A stretch of DNA of 64,000 nt. Source: Methanococcoides sp. LMO-2 (GTDB taxonomy: Archaea > Halobacteriota > Methanosarcinia > Methanosarcinales > Methanosarcinaceae). Location: positions 124,001-188,000 of the forward strand of contig NZ_JBCAUS010000007.1 of the NCBI RefSeq assembly GCF_038432375.1, in the 5' to 3' direction. The position numbers and the translations under genes were made by a program. This document shows, piece by piece, positions 1-8,662 of the stretch; the stretch's first letter is position 1, and each line of letters starts with the position of its first letter. A model generated the notes under the pieces. That model searched no databases, had not been told where the DNA came from, and worked only from the letters and a program-made list of their open reading frames with translations.

Positions 1-701
1 AGCTCCACCCATACACCCACCACTGGTTCAGGCCAGCCATGGTAACTGATATCTCTACCCTGCTATCAGGACCTGCTTCATATTCCGCATAGATAAAGCT
101 GTCATATTCGTAGAATTGGAATTCCTCTCCCGAGGAGAAAGGATATGCAGGATCGTGATCGACCATCCCAAGATCGTACTTTGGAGCCAGCATCGCCTCC
201 TTTCCAAAAGGATTCCTTGTGTCGATCTCCGATTCCACACCCAGGAGCATACCAAAGTCAAACGAACTCAGTACCGGGGTTTCATCCGAATATTCATCAG
301 AGGTCGACCACTCGTCTGCAACATCGGCATTATCAATAGAATCATCTTCAGGGACAGCAACAGGATACGAATGATATGTCGGGATGATCTCATCTGCAGT
401 AATACCGAGCATAGGACCATACTCCGTATCGACAAGACTAAAATTCCACCCATCCGGCATATTATGAAGGTTCTCTGAGATCAGGCTTTCAGCCACCTCT
501 GACCTGTTCTCAAAGACAGGGACTGGAAGGTAAAATGTTACGTATTCCAGTGTAGAGCTGGTCCTTATCACCACATTGTACTCATAATCGCTTCTGAAAC
601 TGTCCTCGTAGGACCTTTCAGAATCATGAAGTCCAATAACAGATATTACAATAATAAATAAAATAAAAACTGAGAGAACAACTCCCAATACTTTCCTCAT
701 A
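1..701 (-). CDS. Membrane-anchored protein of unknown function (3' end outside window)
   Basis: The reading frame is open from the ATG at 701 to the window edge, giving 233 visible residues; the C-terminus is missing. Residues about 4-22 form one hydrophobic segment (KVLGVVLSVFILF...), so the protein is probably anchored in the membrane with the rest outside. The visible extracytoplasmic part is acidic and aromatic (EYNVVIRTSSTLEYVTFYLP, later a Trp/Tyr-rich WWVYGW stretch) and suggests beta structure. A GGTGGTGG run just before the ATG can serve as ribosome binding site. It lies 84 bases after the LolA-like lipoprotein gene on the same strand, so the two may be cotranscribed. I do not recognise a family. 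Confidence 0.75.
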
Positions 702-785
702 TCATCCACCACCTTGACGGGAATTATGTCTTGGTCAGGCATTTGTTACAAAATGAAACTGACACCCGACCATATAAAAATAAAA

Positions 786-1868
786 TCAAATCATCGACCT
801 TGCAATCTCCAGTAGCTCATCCTTATCCAGAGAAGCGCTTATCGTCAGATCAATGCCATCCACATCCCATCGAAGCATGCTATTTCCATAAACCTCGACA
901 AAGTCTCCGGGAGAACCATTGACATCAACACTCTCGGAAGTAGAGAACTCCGTTGGTCCGGGAAAACCGGATTCATAGAATATTTCAGAAATCGACATCC
1001 GGGAGTCTCCATTAATGTAAACAAGAGTCACTCTTTGCATGACCTGGCTACCAGTTGCGAAATCACTGTTATCGAACACTAATGCATGATCGAAAACATA
1101 GTCCTCCGGCACATAGGCGGGAATAAGTATATCAAAATCAGCCTTATCCCCTGCTTCTTCTAACGTCATCTCCTCTGGAAGTGCAAACTCGTTCATATCA
1201 AATGTACTCACTTCCGCACCTTCAGGGATCTCGAACTCAAAAACATCGTCCGAAATACCGGCATTCACCTGCAGATCGCGGACTTCAACTGAAACGATAA
1301 CATTACCCTCGTTATCATACATTTCGTACTTCAACGGCATCCACGTCTCTTCATCCACCCAGACCTTGAGATTACCTGTAAATATAACATCAGAAGATCC
1401 TTCTTCTTTTGGCTCAAGGATCATTATAAAGGAATTCCTGCCATCGATCTTCTCAATTCCGGAAAAGGAAATATCACTTTCATTCAGGAACTGGGAGATC
1501 AGACCCGCGTAATCCATTTCCATATCGATATGAGGAACATCCATAATTACAACAGTGTTCTGATGGGGATCGTATGTCCACATTGTCTCTCCATTGTAAA
1601 CGGAAACCATCCCTGCCTGTTCTGCGGGCTGCCTGATAACAGTACGGCTCTTTTCCTTTTTCTGGATCATGTCCTGTTCAATTACTGTTTCCTCACCCAT
1701 GAGCGACATCGTCATATACAACGTGAACGAGGAATCCTCTATCAGGTCATTTTTCTGCTGCATTTGTTCTGCGATCTCTTCTGCTGAGACCTGATCATTC
1801 ACACATCCTGCTGATAAAAATGCAGAGAATACCATAAAGAAAACAAACAAGATCCTGATTCTTTTCAT
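786..1868 (-). CDS. LolA-like lipoprotein (outer-membrane-lipoprotein-sorting fold, archaeal)
   Basis: A 360-residue secreted lipoprotein. The signal peptide starts MKRIRILF and ends in a lipobox (FLSAGC) with lipid-anchor Cys22. The body resembles archaeal LolA/LppX-like proteins: an early helix (AEEIAEQMQQK), then alternating strands with phrases typical of the family (YNGETMWTYDP, KVWVDEETWMPLKYEMYDNEG). The last 130 residues (IPAYVPEDYVFDHALV...) look like a DUF4367-type domain. Archaea lack the Lol outer-membrane pathway, so a role in binding lipid or a hydrophobic ligand at the cell surface is inference. In-frame starts also exist at 1877 (ATG) and 1880 (GTG); I chose 1868 because AGTGAT lies 7 bases before it. 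Confidence 0.8.
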   Translation of the reverse strand: MKRIRILFVFFMVFSAFLSAGCVNDQVSAEEIAEQMQQKNDLIEDSSFTLYMTMSLMGEETVIEQDMIQKKEKSRTVIRQPAEQAGMVSVYNGETMWTYDPHQNTVVIMDVPHIDMEMDYAGLISQFLNESDISFSGIEKIDGRNSFIMILEPKEEGSSDVIFTGNLKVWVDEETWMPLKYEMYDNEGNVIVSVEVRDLQVNAGISDDVFEFEIPEGAEVSTFDMNEFALPEEMTLEEAGDKADFDILIPAYVPEDYVFDHALVFDNSDFATGSQVMQRVTLVYINGDSRMSISEIFYESGFPGPTEFSTSESVDVNGSPGDFVEVYGNSMLRWDVDGIDLTISASLDKDELLEIARSMI

Positions 1869-2025
1869 ATTGATCATCACTTCAGTTCAAATCCGGGTTT
1901 CTGCCGGAAGATTTAATGCTGAAAATTTATAATGTGATTAAACATAATAAAAGTTTTGCATTTTAAAAATAAAATTGTTATTTGAATATACAATTCCAGA
2001 TCAGGCAAATCCGGAGAAGAAGATT

Positions 2026-2394
2026 ATGAACAAGAAGACAGGGGCGGCATTGGGGATCACAGGTGGGACTTTAGCGATTATCATAGCAGCATTCATGTTT
2101 GCAGTTACAGTAGGAGGAATCGGACCAGGCGGGAGCAGTTTTATCTACGGAGTTCCAGCTGTTTGGGGGATATCCGATCCAGAGATCATCATGTCCGGAC
2201 TCTGCGCTTTGATAATGATATTCGGAGCGATGGGGGTAGCAGGAGGAATATATGCGGGGAAGAAAGATCAACTGGCAACCATGTTGATGCTCATCCCGGG
2301 CATTGCAGGATTTGTACTACTGAACGTGATGTGGACACCCATAGGTGCCCTGCTAATTCTGGGAGGGATACTTACCTTGAGATCACGGAAGTAA
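2026..2394 (+). CDS. Small integral membrane protein, unknown function
   Basis: A 122-residue hydrophobic protein. The start MNKKTGAALG is preceded by GGAGAAGAAG, which favours it over the TTG 51 bases upstream. About four membrane segments are visible: residues about 8-30, 37-60 with a loop, 66-82 and 88-118, separated by Gly-rich turns (GGIGPGGSS, GVAGGIYAGKK). The architecture resembles small DUF4064-like membrane proteins, but the match is only by general look. It is transcribed divergently from the LolA-like gene and converges on the CoA-binding protein gene. No functional residues can be named. Confidence 0.65.
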   Translation: MNKKTGAALGITGGTLAIIIAAFMFAVTVGGIGPGGSSFIYGVPAVWGISDPEIIMSGLCALIMIFGAMGVAGGIYAGKKDQLATMLMLIPGIAGFVLLNVMWTPIGALLILGGILTLRSRK

Positions 2395-2433
2395 GGCTTC
2401 TTCAGATCTAATTCTAAATGATCTGAAGTTGCT

Positions 2434-2856
2434 TCAATATTTTCCGGTCAGTTTGGCGATCGCCCTGTGTACGCCATGAATACTAAGATCACTACCCAGA
2501 TACATCATGGGACACCTGCCTGTGAAGCAATTGTGATCAGCGCATAGTTCCCGCACAGCAGGAGTGTCTGTCCTCCAGTGGATCCATATATTGACAACCC
2601 CTTTTTCAAAAAGCTGCTTCATGATATCAGCAGGTTCCATGAGAGTCACGCCTATCACTGCATTCTTAACACCATCTGGAGCCTCACCTGCAGATTTGAT
2701 AGTATCCAGGTCCGGCCTGTTGGAAAGGTCAACGTAATGAACTGTCTTGCCGCGCTTTTTCAGCTCATCGGCTGCCCATTTAATAGCAGGCTTTGTTTTG
2801 TCATTTACCACAATATACTCATCCGCATCCCAGAACTCTGAATAATCCATTCCCAT
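2434..2856 (-). CDS. CoA-binding domain protein (YccU-like)
   Basis: A 140-residue Rossmann-type protein of the CoA_binding_2 family, the single-domain relatives of the succinyl-CoA synthetase alpha N-terminal domain. Visible family features are an early strand-helix pair (YIVVNDKTKPAIKWAADELKKRGK), VHYVDL, a central AVIGVTLMEPADIMKQLFEKG and the end pattern NIWIHWRTDTPAVRELC followed by TGRCPMMYL, the usual C-terminal signature where a Cys precedes PMM. The physiological ligand is unknown for most members, and CoA binding is assumed from the family. It is monocistronic and convergent with the membrane protein gene. Confidence 0.85.
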   Translation of the reverse strand: MGMDYSEFWDADEYIVVNDKTKPAIKWAADELKKRGKTVHYVDLSNRPDLDTIKSAGEAPDGVKNAVIGVTLMEPADIMKQLFEKGVVNIWIHWRTDTPAVRELCADHNCFTGRCPMMYLGSDLSIHGVHRAIAKLTGKY

Positions 2857-3229
2857 ATTAACGCGCCCTCCATACCGGAAAATAATTTCTCAATAATAAA
2901 ATGAAATTAAGTAATTAAAATAATCTTATACCTCGCTCCTTAAAATACCTTCTATTTGCCTTCGAGTCATATTAACCCTTCCAAAGTTGCCTTATATTAC
3001 ACAACTATGTCCTGGAAGTACAGGATATCCATATACATTGTGCGAGACCTCCAGTGGAAATTGGGGGGTTTGTGTGGAGACACATCCGTATTCTCATTAA
3101 TGGAAAGGGCTTTCCTAATAAGATAGTAATTTCTGCAATAGATATTATTCTAAAAGGTAAGAACGCGGGCCAAAATATAACACATGTAAACGACCTACAA
3201 ACTGTAAGACCAATAAGGAGAAGAAAAAA
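2857..3229. other. 373-base intergenic region with three successive hairpins
   Basis: No credible ORF lies here. Three short stem-loops follow one another: TCCTG/CAGGA at 3010-3025, ACCTCC/GGGGGT at 3047-3069 (one G-U pair) and TGTGT/ACACA at 3071-3084. AT-rich TATA-like stretches occur near 2927-2934 and 2991-2999 on the plus strand. The region precedes the thioesterase gene, so it could be a long leader or hold a small RNA; this is only a structural suggestion. An AAGGAGAAG ribosome binding site at the right end (from about 3215) belongs to the thioesterase gene. Confidence 0.35.
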
Positions 3230-3643
3230 ATGAACCGCATAAAAGAGTTCTTCAAAAGGGACAAATTTGCAGAATATATCAATGCTGAGCTTCTGGAGGT
3301 ATCAGAAGGTTATGCAAAAGCAAAGATGGACATTCAGGAACACCACTTAAACGGTGTGGGTATTGTACAGGGAGGAGCAACTTTCACCCTGGCGGACTTC
3401 GCTTTTGCAGCTGCGGCCAATTCCCATGGAAATGTTGCGATCGCCATAAATGCAACCATATCCTTTGTCACCGCAGCAACATCAGGGACATTAATTGCCG
3501 AGGCAAAGGAAACATCAAGGAATCCGAAGATCGCCACATATACCATTGAGGTCACAGATGATAACAACAACACCATTGCCATCTTCCAGGGAATGGTATA
3601 CAGGAAAAAACAGACAGTTGAATCATTCATGGAGCAGGCGTAA
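3230..3643 (+). CDS. PaaI-family hotdog thioesterase
   Basis: A 137-residue single hotdog-fold protein. The typical PaaI pattern is visible: HHLNGVGIVQGGATFTLADFAFAAAANSHG, where the HLN...GG...D block carries the catalytic region on the long helix, followed by a strand-rich C-terminal half (NATISFVTAATSGTLIAEA...). The family hydrolyses acyl-CoA thioesters; the substrate here is unknown. A strong AAGGAGAAG precedes the ATG. The last 21 bases overlap the 3' end of the HAD phosphatase gene on the other strand. Confidence 0.88.
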   Translation: MNRIKEFFKRDKFAEYINAELLEVSEGYAKAKMDIQEHHLNGVGIVQGGATFTLADFAFAAAANSHGNVAIAINATISFVTAATSGTLIAEAKETSRNPKIATYTIEVTDDNNNTIAIFQGMVYRKKQTVESFMEQA

Positions 3644-4309
3644 GGATTCAACCTCTTCTTTTTCAGGATGTTCAAGCCCAAGCAGGAAGTCCTTTAGCAT
3701 ACGGTGATCATCCACGATCATGTCAGCCATTGCGATGCTCTCTTTGCTTACATAGGTAGGCACAGCAACACAGAAGATGCCCGCCCTGTTCGCAGCCTCC
3801 ACACCCATGGGAGCATTTTCCACAACAAGACATTCACTCCGGTCAACGTTCAGTATCTCGGCGACCTTCAGGAACGGATCCGGCTCAGGCTTGCCGCGCT
3901 CCAGGTCCTCGCCGCTGAGAACAACATCAAATATCCCGTCGAACAGCCTTCCAATAACATCATGTACGATGTTCCGGTCAGCTCCTGAGACTACAGAGAG
4001 AAGGAACCTTTCCTTCAATATCGGAAGGCATTCATCCATTTCTTTGAACGAGCTAAGCACAAGGATCCTTGCAAACTCCGCCCTGTATCTTTTGATAAGA
4101 CCATCAACATCAAAATTATTGGGATCGATACCCTCCTTCTCAAGGAGAGAACCAACGATCTCCACGGTCGGAGACCCTTCCAGGTCATAGATATCCTGCT
4201 TGTCCATAGCGATACCCAGATCATCAAAAATATGCTTCATGGCCTCGGTGTGGTAGGACATCGAATCCACCAGCACACCATCCATATCAAATATCAGGAC
4301 CTTTAACAC
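3623..4309 (-). CDS. HAD-superfamily hydrolase (beta-phosphoglucomutase-like phosphatase)
   Basis: A 228-residue haloacid dehalogenase subfamily I protein. Motif I is FDMDGVLVDS with the nucleophile Asp8 and acid Asp10; motif II is VVSGAD; motif III and IV are GKPEPDPFLKVAE and CLVVENAPMGVEAA. The last lacks the usual second Asp (VEN instead of VED), also seen in some members. The helical cap sits at about residues 15-90. The start is GTG at 4309 with AGGTGT upstream. Phosphatase or phosphomutase on a small phosphosugar is likely, but the substrate cannot be read. A perfect 6-bp-arm palindrome lies 26 bases upstream. Confidence 0.88.
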   Translation of the reverse strand: MLKVLIFDMDGVLVDSMSYHTEAMKHIFDDLGIAMDKQDIYDLEGSPTVEIVGSLLEKEGIDPNNFDVDGLIKRYRAEFARILVLSSFKEMDECLPILKERFLLSVVSGADRNIVHDVIGRLFDGIFDVVLSGEDLERGKPEPDPFLKVAEILNVDRSECLVVENAPMGVEAANRAGIFCVAVPTYVSKESIAMADMIVDDHRMLKDFLLGLEHPEKEEVESLRLLHE

Positions 4310-4334
4310 GAATTACACCTTCAGAATACACAGA

Positions 4335-4349
4335 TCCCGAATATCGGGA
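4335..4349. promoter_or_regulatory. Perfect palindrome upstream of the HAD phosphatase gene
   Basis: TCCCGA-ATA-TCGGGA, two perfect 6-base arms around a 3-base centre, 26 bases before the GTG start of the HAD gene. Size and position suit an operator for a dimeric regulator overlapping the promoter. No regulator is identified, so this is inference from symmetry and place. Confidence 0.35.
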
Positions 4350-4376
4350 ATCCGGGTTTGAAGGGCATATAACAGA

Positions 4377-4418
4377 GGTTATTGATATAGCTTATTAAAA
4401 TGAGCTATTGGAATAACC
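4377..4418. repeat. 42-base interrupted palindrome between two-component genes and HAD gene
   Basis: Outer arms GGTTATT (4377-4383) and AATAACC (4412-4418) are exact complements. Inner arms ATAGCT and AGCTAT also pair, around an A/T-rich centre. It lies after the receiver gene and before the HAD gene, both on the minus strand. It lacks a T-run on that side, so an operator or an RNA-processing hairpin is as likely as a terminator. Confidence 0.4.
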
Positions 4419-4483
4419 ATTTGACAAAAAAGGTAAACTAGAAAGAAAAAATGATCAAAGGACCTGTATAATACAATCAGAAT

Positions 4484-4876
4484 TTATCTTAACCGGATCT
4501 CTTTCTCATGCTTGTGGAGGGCCATCTCAATATTGGATTTGAGGTCCTGTTCCTTGAACGGCTTTGAAATATAACCATAAGGCTCAGCCAACTTTGCCCT
4601 CTCAAGGGTCTTATCATCGGTATATGCCGTAAGGAAGATCACCGGGATATCGAACTTTTCCCTGATCATTTTGGCAGCCTCGATGCCGTCCATCTCGCCC
4701 CTGAGCATGACATCCATCAGCACAAGATCAGGATAGAACAGGTCTGCTTTTACAATAGCATCCTCTCCTGAAGAAGCCGTATCAATCACTGAATATCCCA
4801 TAAGTTCAAGCTTTTTCTTTATGCTTAAAGCAACGATATTCTCATCCTCGACGACTAAAATATTTGCCTCTTTCAT
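4484..4876 (-). CDS. Stand-alone response regulator receiver protein
   Basis: A 130-residue CheY-like receiver with no output domain. Acidic pocket residues are Glu10-Asp11, the phosphoacceptor is Asp55 ([16 protein letters not shown]), the switch Thr is Thr83 (FLTAYTD) and the conserved Lys is Lys105 (SKPFKEQDL). I start at the ATG at 4876, because an ATG or TTG further up would extend into the kinase gene and add a non-family N-terminus. It follows the histidine kinase by 10 bases, so the two form an operon and phosphotransfer between them is the simple reading. Without a DNA-binding domain, its output must go through protein partners. Confidence 0.9.
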   Translation of the reverse strand: MKEANILVVEDENIVALSIKKKLELMGYSVIDTASSGEDAIVKADLFYPDLVLMDVMLRGEMDGIEAAKMIREKFDIPVIFLTAYTDDKTLERAKLAEPYGYISKPFKEQDLKSNIEMALHKHEKEIRLR

Positions 4877-4886
4877 AGTGTACCCT

Positions 4887-7184
4887 TCACATCTTTCCCT
4901 TTTCGTCAAAAATTATTGTAAATGCTGTCCCGCAGGACCGATCCATTTCAATTGTACCACCTATCTGGTCCACCAGCGTGTTCAACAGCTGTAAACCCAG
5001 GGAAGTACTTTTCTTATGATCAAGTTCTTTCGGGAAACCTATTCCATTATCACTCACAATTAGTATAAATTTATTTTCATCCCCACGCTGAAGATCAATG
5101 CTGATCCTGCCCGAACTACCCTCAAAAGCATGCTTCAAAGAATTGGTGACCAGTTCATTTATGATAATGCCAAGGGGAATGGCAGTGTCCATGCTCAGGA
5201 AGATATCCTCTACATTAAGCTCGAGCTCAATATCCTTGTCAACTGAATATGAACTGATAAGTTCAGTAGAGAGCTTATGAATATAATCGGCAAAATTGAT
5301 GCTTTCCATGTCCGTTGACCTGTAAAGCTCCTCGTGGATCAGTGACATGGACATAACACGGTTCTTGCTGTCCATAAAAGCCTGCACAACATGATTATCA
5401 TCGAAATCCATGGAACAGAGGTCGAGCAGGCTGCATATTATCTGGAGGTTATTCTTTATGCGATGATGGATCTCCTTTTTACGCATCGCCTCGATCTCCA
5501 TCAGGGCCTTTTCCGCATCCTTGCGCTCGGTAAGATCATGTATCGTTATAATTACCCGGTCTTTGCCACCAATTTTAGCTGCCGTTGCTATGACATCGGT
5601 CCAGAAAAGCTCGCCATTCTTCTTACGGCCTTCCCATTCAGCGTTGGCAAATCCCTTTTCAGAAGCAGTGTCTATCAACCACCTGACCTTCTCCATTGAA
5701 AAAAGGGCCTTCCCCCGTTTTATGTCCTCAGCGGTCCTGCCAAGCACCTCTTCCCTGGAATACCCCGACATCTCGCAACCCCTGGCATTGATATCAAGCA
5801 GCCGGTAGTTCTCCTTTTCATGAATAGTGATGCCGTCAAGGGAAGCATTGAAAACAACACGGTATTTTTCTTCAGAACTTTTAAGGGCAGACTCTGCTTC
5901 CCTGAATTCGGTCACATCCTCACCGGAACATAACAAACCTGTGATCTGACCATCATCGTCTTTCAGAACCACAGTATGCCATGCAATGATACGTGCCTCA
6001 CCCATGCCTGTCACTATGCTGCTCTCCGAATATTCCATGACGTTCTTATCGCCTTTCATTATCTTCGGGAAAGTTTTCCGTCCCTGGAAACTGAACTCTT
6101 CTGAAAAGCCCAGGTCATACCACTTCTTCCCAATGATTTCAGATTCCGGACGCCCGAACATCCTGCAGCCTTTCCTGTTGATGCTGATAACGTTCTGGTC
6201 ACGGTCAACTGCAAAGATGATCACTCCAACGATATCCAGGTAGTTCTGGAGCTTATCCTTCTCCTTTTTGAGCAGGTGTTCAGCATTTTGACGGTCGGAT
6301 ATATCCCTGCATATAGCAAAGTAAGCATCTTTTCCATTCCATTTACCGGGAGTTACTTTCACTTCAACGGGAATTGAAACTCCTTGCTTTGTGACCATCG
6401 GGATAGAAAAGGAAGTGTGATTCTTCTCACGGACCTCCTTCATGACTTTCAGGACCTTAGCCCGATCTTCATCGGAATGCAGACCCATAGGACCCAGTCT
6501 GCAAAATTCATCCAAGTCATATCCCAGCCTATCAAGGGTCTTTTTGTTGGCATCGATAATGTTGCCGCCCATATCTATAACGAAAAAGAAGTCCTCAATG
6601 CTTTCAAAAAGGTTCTGGAGGTCCTTTTGTCTTTTTTCCAGTACCAGCTCAGACCTTATCCTTGCAATGAAACCACCGATCTGTGCACCGATAGCTTCCA
6701 GGGAATCCTTGATATCATAAGGAAGCTCATCGTGAGTGTGTGAAGCAACGTTCAGGCTGCCTACCACTTTTCCGTTGTGCATTATAGGGATGATACCGCA
6801 GCCACGCAAACTGTTTGTAAAAGGGTCTTCCGGGATGTTGCCCGCAAAATCAAGACATACTCCATACAGAGGGAAACCTTTTTTGAGGAGATTATTCTGA
6901 GAAGAATCTGAACTGTAATGAGAATTTCTGCGAATGAACTTCTCTGAAAGGCCCTTCTGCATTACAAGATAGATCTCACCGGTATCCTCATCTACAAAAT
7001 AGATTCCGCCACAATCGATCACACCGATATTAAGAGTGGTTTCCAGTAACCTCTCAAGACTCGTTAGAAGATTACTGCTGGAGCAGAGGGCAATACCTAT
7101 CTCCCGCTGTATGCGCAGCAACTTATCAGATACGGAAGCATTGAAATTGTCAGCTCCTTCATCCACATCCTCAGACACATTCAT
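4887..7184 (-). CDS. GAF-PAS-PAS-PAS sensor histidine kinase (HisKA_2 type)
   Basis: A 765-residue soluble kinase with no membrane segments. A GAF domain covers about residues 20-185, followed by three PAS domains at about 190-305, 310-430 and 437-555. A HisKA_2 dimerisation domain follows, with the phosphorylated His in [19 protein letters not shown], then an HATPase domain from about 655 with N box ([13 protein letters not shown]), G1 box (SDNGIGFP) and a GLQLL helix. The HisKA_2/HWE-like class is common in methanogens. The ligands of the GAF and PAS domains are unknown; the GAF domain has Cys residues (DCGGIYF), and redox or haem sensing is possible but unproven. The start follows AGAATTAGC and is not decided by a clear ribosome binding site. 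Confidence 0.92.
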   Translation of the reverse strand: MNVSEDVDEGADNFNASVSDKLLRIQREIGIALCSSSNLLTSLERLLETTLNIGVIDCGGIYFVDEDTGEIYLVMQKGLSEKFIRRNSHYSSDSSQNNLLKKGFPLYGVCLDFAGNIPEDPFTNSLRGCGIIPIMHNGKVVGSLNVASHTHDELPYDIKDSLEAIGAQIGGFIARIRSELVLEKRQKDLQNLFESIEDFFFVIDMGGNIIDANKKTLDRLGYDLDEFCRLGPMGLHSDEDRAKVLKVMKEVREKNHTSFSIPMVTKQGVSIPVEVKVTPGKWNGKDAYFAICRDISDRQNAEHLLKKEKDKLQNYLDIVGVIIFAVDRDQNVISINRKGCRMFGRPESEIIGKKWYDLGFSEEFSFQGRKTFPKIMKGDKNVMEYSESSIVTGMGEARIIAWHTVVLKDDDGQITGLLCSGEDVTEFREAESALKSSEEKYRVVFNASLDGITIHEKENYRLLDINARGCEMSGYSREEVLGRTAEDIKRGKALFSMEKVRWLIDTASEKGFANAEWEGRKKNGELFWTDVIATAAKIGGKDRVIITIHDLTERKDAEKALMEIEAMRKKEIHHRIKNNLQIICSLLDLCSMDFDDNHVVQAFMDSKNRVMSMSLIHEELYRSTDMESINFADYIHKLSTELISSYSVDKDIELELNVEDIFLSMDTAIPLGIIINELVTNSLKHAFEGSSGRISIDLQRGDENKFILIVSDNGIGFPKELDHKKSTSLGLQLLNTLVDQIGGTIEMDRSCGTAFTIIFDEKGKM

Positions 7185-7310
7185 GCTAATTCCCGAATAG
7201 AATAAGACAGGTATTCAATATTAAACTACCCAAAGTCTTGAAAATTACACTCTATTTTACTGAGGGAAATTGATTATTAATAGAAAATCATTATAATTCT
7301 TCGTGATACT

Positions 7311-7934
7311 ATGCCAGAAAACGTTGAAGCAAATCCAGTTACTTCATGGAATCCAGAAAGCAAGCATCCGGAGATCTCGGAAACCGCATACATCCACCCG
7401 CAGGCAACTGTAATCGGAGCAGTTTCCATCGGTGAAAAGGTTATGGTCGCACCCTATGCATCTGTAAGAGGAGATGAAGGCCTGGACATCAGGATCGATG
7501 ATCACAGCAATGTGCAGGACGCAGTTATCCTCCATGGGCGCCAGACCATCGACCAGAATGGGAATCCAATAAAAGAGAACCAGGTAGAAGTTGATGGGGA
7601 GAACTATTCGATATATATAGGAAAACGAGTGTCTCTTGCCCACCAGGCACAGGTTCATGGCCCTGCAATTGTTTTTGATAATGTGTTCGTAGGAATGCAG
7701 ACCTTTGTATATAAGGCAACAATTGGAAAAAACTCAGTACTTGAGCCAAAAGCCTGTGTGATAGGTGCAAATGTTCCAGAGAACAGATATGTGCCCTCAG
7801 GAGTTGTCATCACTTCCCAGGAAGATGCAGATGCATTACCTGAGATATACGAAGGATACCCATTCAGGCATACAAATGACGAGGTCGTTGAAGTTAACGT
7901 GGAACTTGCAGACGGATACAACCAAAGAAAATAA
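7311..7934 (+). CDS. cam: Gamma-class carbonic anhydrase (Cam-like), without signal peptide
   Basis: A 207-residue left-handed beta-helix enzyme that interconverts CO2 and bicarbonate. The metal ligands line up with Methanosarcina thermophila Cam: His75, His111 and His116 (Cam His81, His117, His122). Arg53, Glu56 and Gln69 match Arg59, Glu62 and Gln75. The loop after His75 that distinguishes Cam from CamH is present (about residues 76-98), but the residue aligned with proton-shuttle Glu84 is Gln78 (LHGRQTID). The protein begins MPENVEANP with no hydrophobic leader, whereas classical Cam is exported, so this one should be cytoplasmic unless a further start exists. It converges with the rhodanese lipoprotein gene with two bases between stops. 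Confidence 0.93.
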   Translation: MPENVEANPVTSWNPESKHPEISETAYIHPQATVIGAVSIGEKVMVAPYASVRGDEGLDIRIDDHSNVQDAVILHGRQTIDQNGNPIKENQVEVDGENYSIYIGKRVSLAHQAQVHGPAIVFDNVFVGMQTFVYKATIGKNSVLEPKACVIGANVPENRYVPSGVVITSQEDADALPEIYEGYPFRHTNDEVVEVNVELADGYNQRK

Positions 7935-7936
7935 AA

Positions 7937-8380
7937 TTAAGATGATGAGCCGCTCACATAAGGGTAGCCTGCAGCTTTCCATTTGTTGATGCCGCCAAGC
8001 ATGTTGTACACATCCATATAACCGGCATCAACGAGGATATTGCTTGCAGTAACACTTCTGGAACCAGAGCGACAATAGACAAGTATCGTTTCATCCCGGG
8101 GCACCTCATCCAGCCTTGAGCTGAGTTCGTTCACATTGATGTTCACAGCACCTTCGATGTGCTCGGTCTCGAACTCACCCACTGAACGGACGTCCAGCAG
8201 GAACACATCCCCTGAATCGATCATCTCTTTTGCTTCTTTTACAGATACATCAGTGTATCCATCTGAACCAACAGTCCCATCTGCCGGATCAGAAGTGCCG
8301 TAGCCTGCACACCCTAAAATAAGGCAGGAAACTATTACTATGGCAAGAACAAGTAATATTTTCTCAGACAACATACTCAT
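7937..8380 (-). CDS. Rhodanese-domain lipoprotein
   Basis: A 147-residue lipoprotein. Residues about 6-23 form a hydrophobic signal ending in a lipobox (LILGC, Cys24); a short linker precedes one rhodanese domain at about 43-140. The active-site loop is CRSGSRS with the catalytic Cys, and the family phrases LLDVRSVGEFETEHIEGAVNI and MLGGINKWKAAGYP are present. It should act outside the cell membrane in sulfane-sulfur transfer or as a related phosphatase-like fold; the substrate is unknown. Its ATG overlaps the stop of the DUF2769 gene by four bases, so the two are translationally coupled. Confidence 0.92.
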   Translation of the reverse strand: MSMLSEKILLVLAIVIVSCLILGCAGYGTSDPADGTVGSDGYTDVSVKEAKEMIDSGDVFLLDVRSVGEFETEHIEGAVNINVNELSSRLDEVPRDETILVYCRSGSRSVTASNILVDAGYMDVYNMLGGINKWKAAGYPYVSGSSS

Positions 8381-8622
8381 TCATCCTCTTCTCTGCAGAA
8401 ATATTCGCCTTCAAGAGCGAACTGGCTGTAAACATAGCACTCCTTACACAAACATCCCGCTTTTTCAGGGACAGGTAACTTGTTGCCCCTTGCACAGAAC
8501 ATATACCCCTCTCCGGGAGATGACGGGCAATGTTTACAATTACAGGCCTTGGAATGGTGGAAAGAGGGACATATACCGAAATATTTCCCGCCGATCTTTT
8601 CTTCTTCGCTACCGGACATCAT
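8377..8622 (-). CDS. DUF2769-family Cys-rich protein
   Basis: An 81-residue protein with many Cys: GICPSFHHSKACNCKHCPSS, then FCARGNK and CLCKECYVY. This spacing matches the methanogen DUF2769 family, small proteins thought to bind a metal or Fe-S centre. Starts at 8649, 8622 and 8619 are possible; I chose 8622 because GGGGAATCA lies just before ATG-ATG. It overlaps the downstream rhodanese lipoprotein gene by four bases. The pairing suggests a joint role in sulfur or metal handling, which is inference. Confidence 0.8.
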   Translation of the reverse strand: MMSGSEEEKIGGKYFGICPSFHHSKACNCKHCPSSPGEGYMFCARGNKLPVPEKAGCLCKECYVYSQFALEGEYFCREEDE

Positions 8623-8662
8623 TGATTCCCCATAAGATATAGGAAGCAACTTCCCTTTATCT

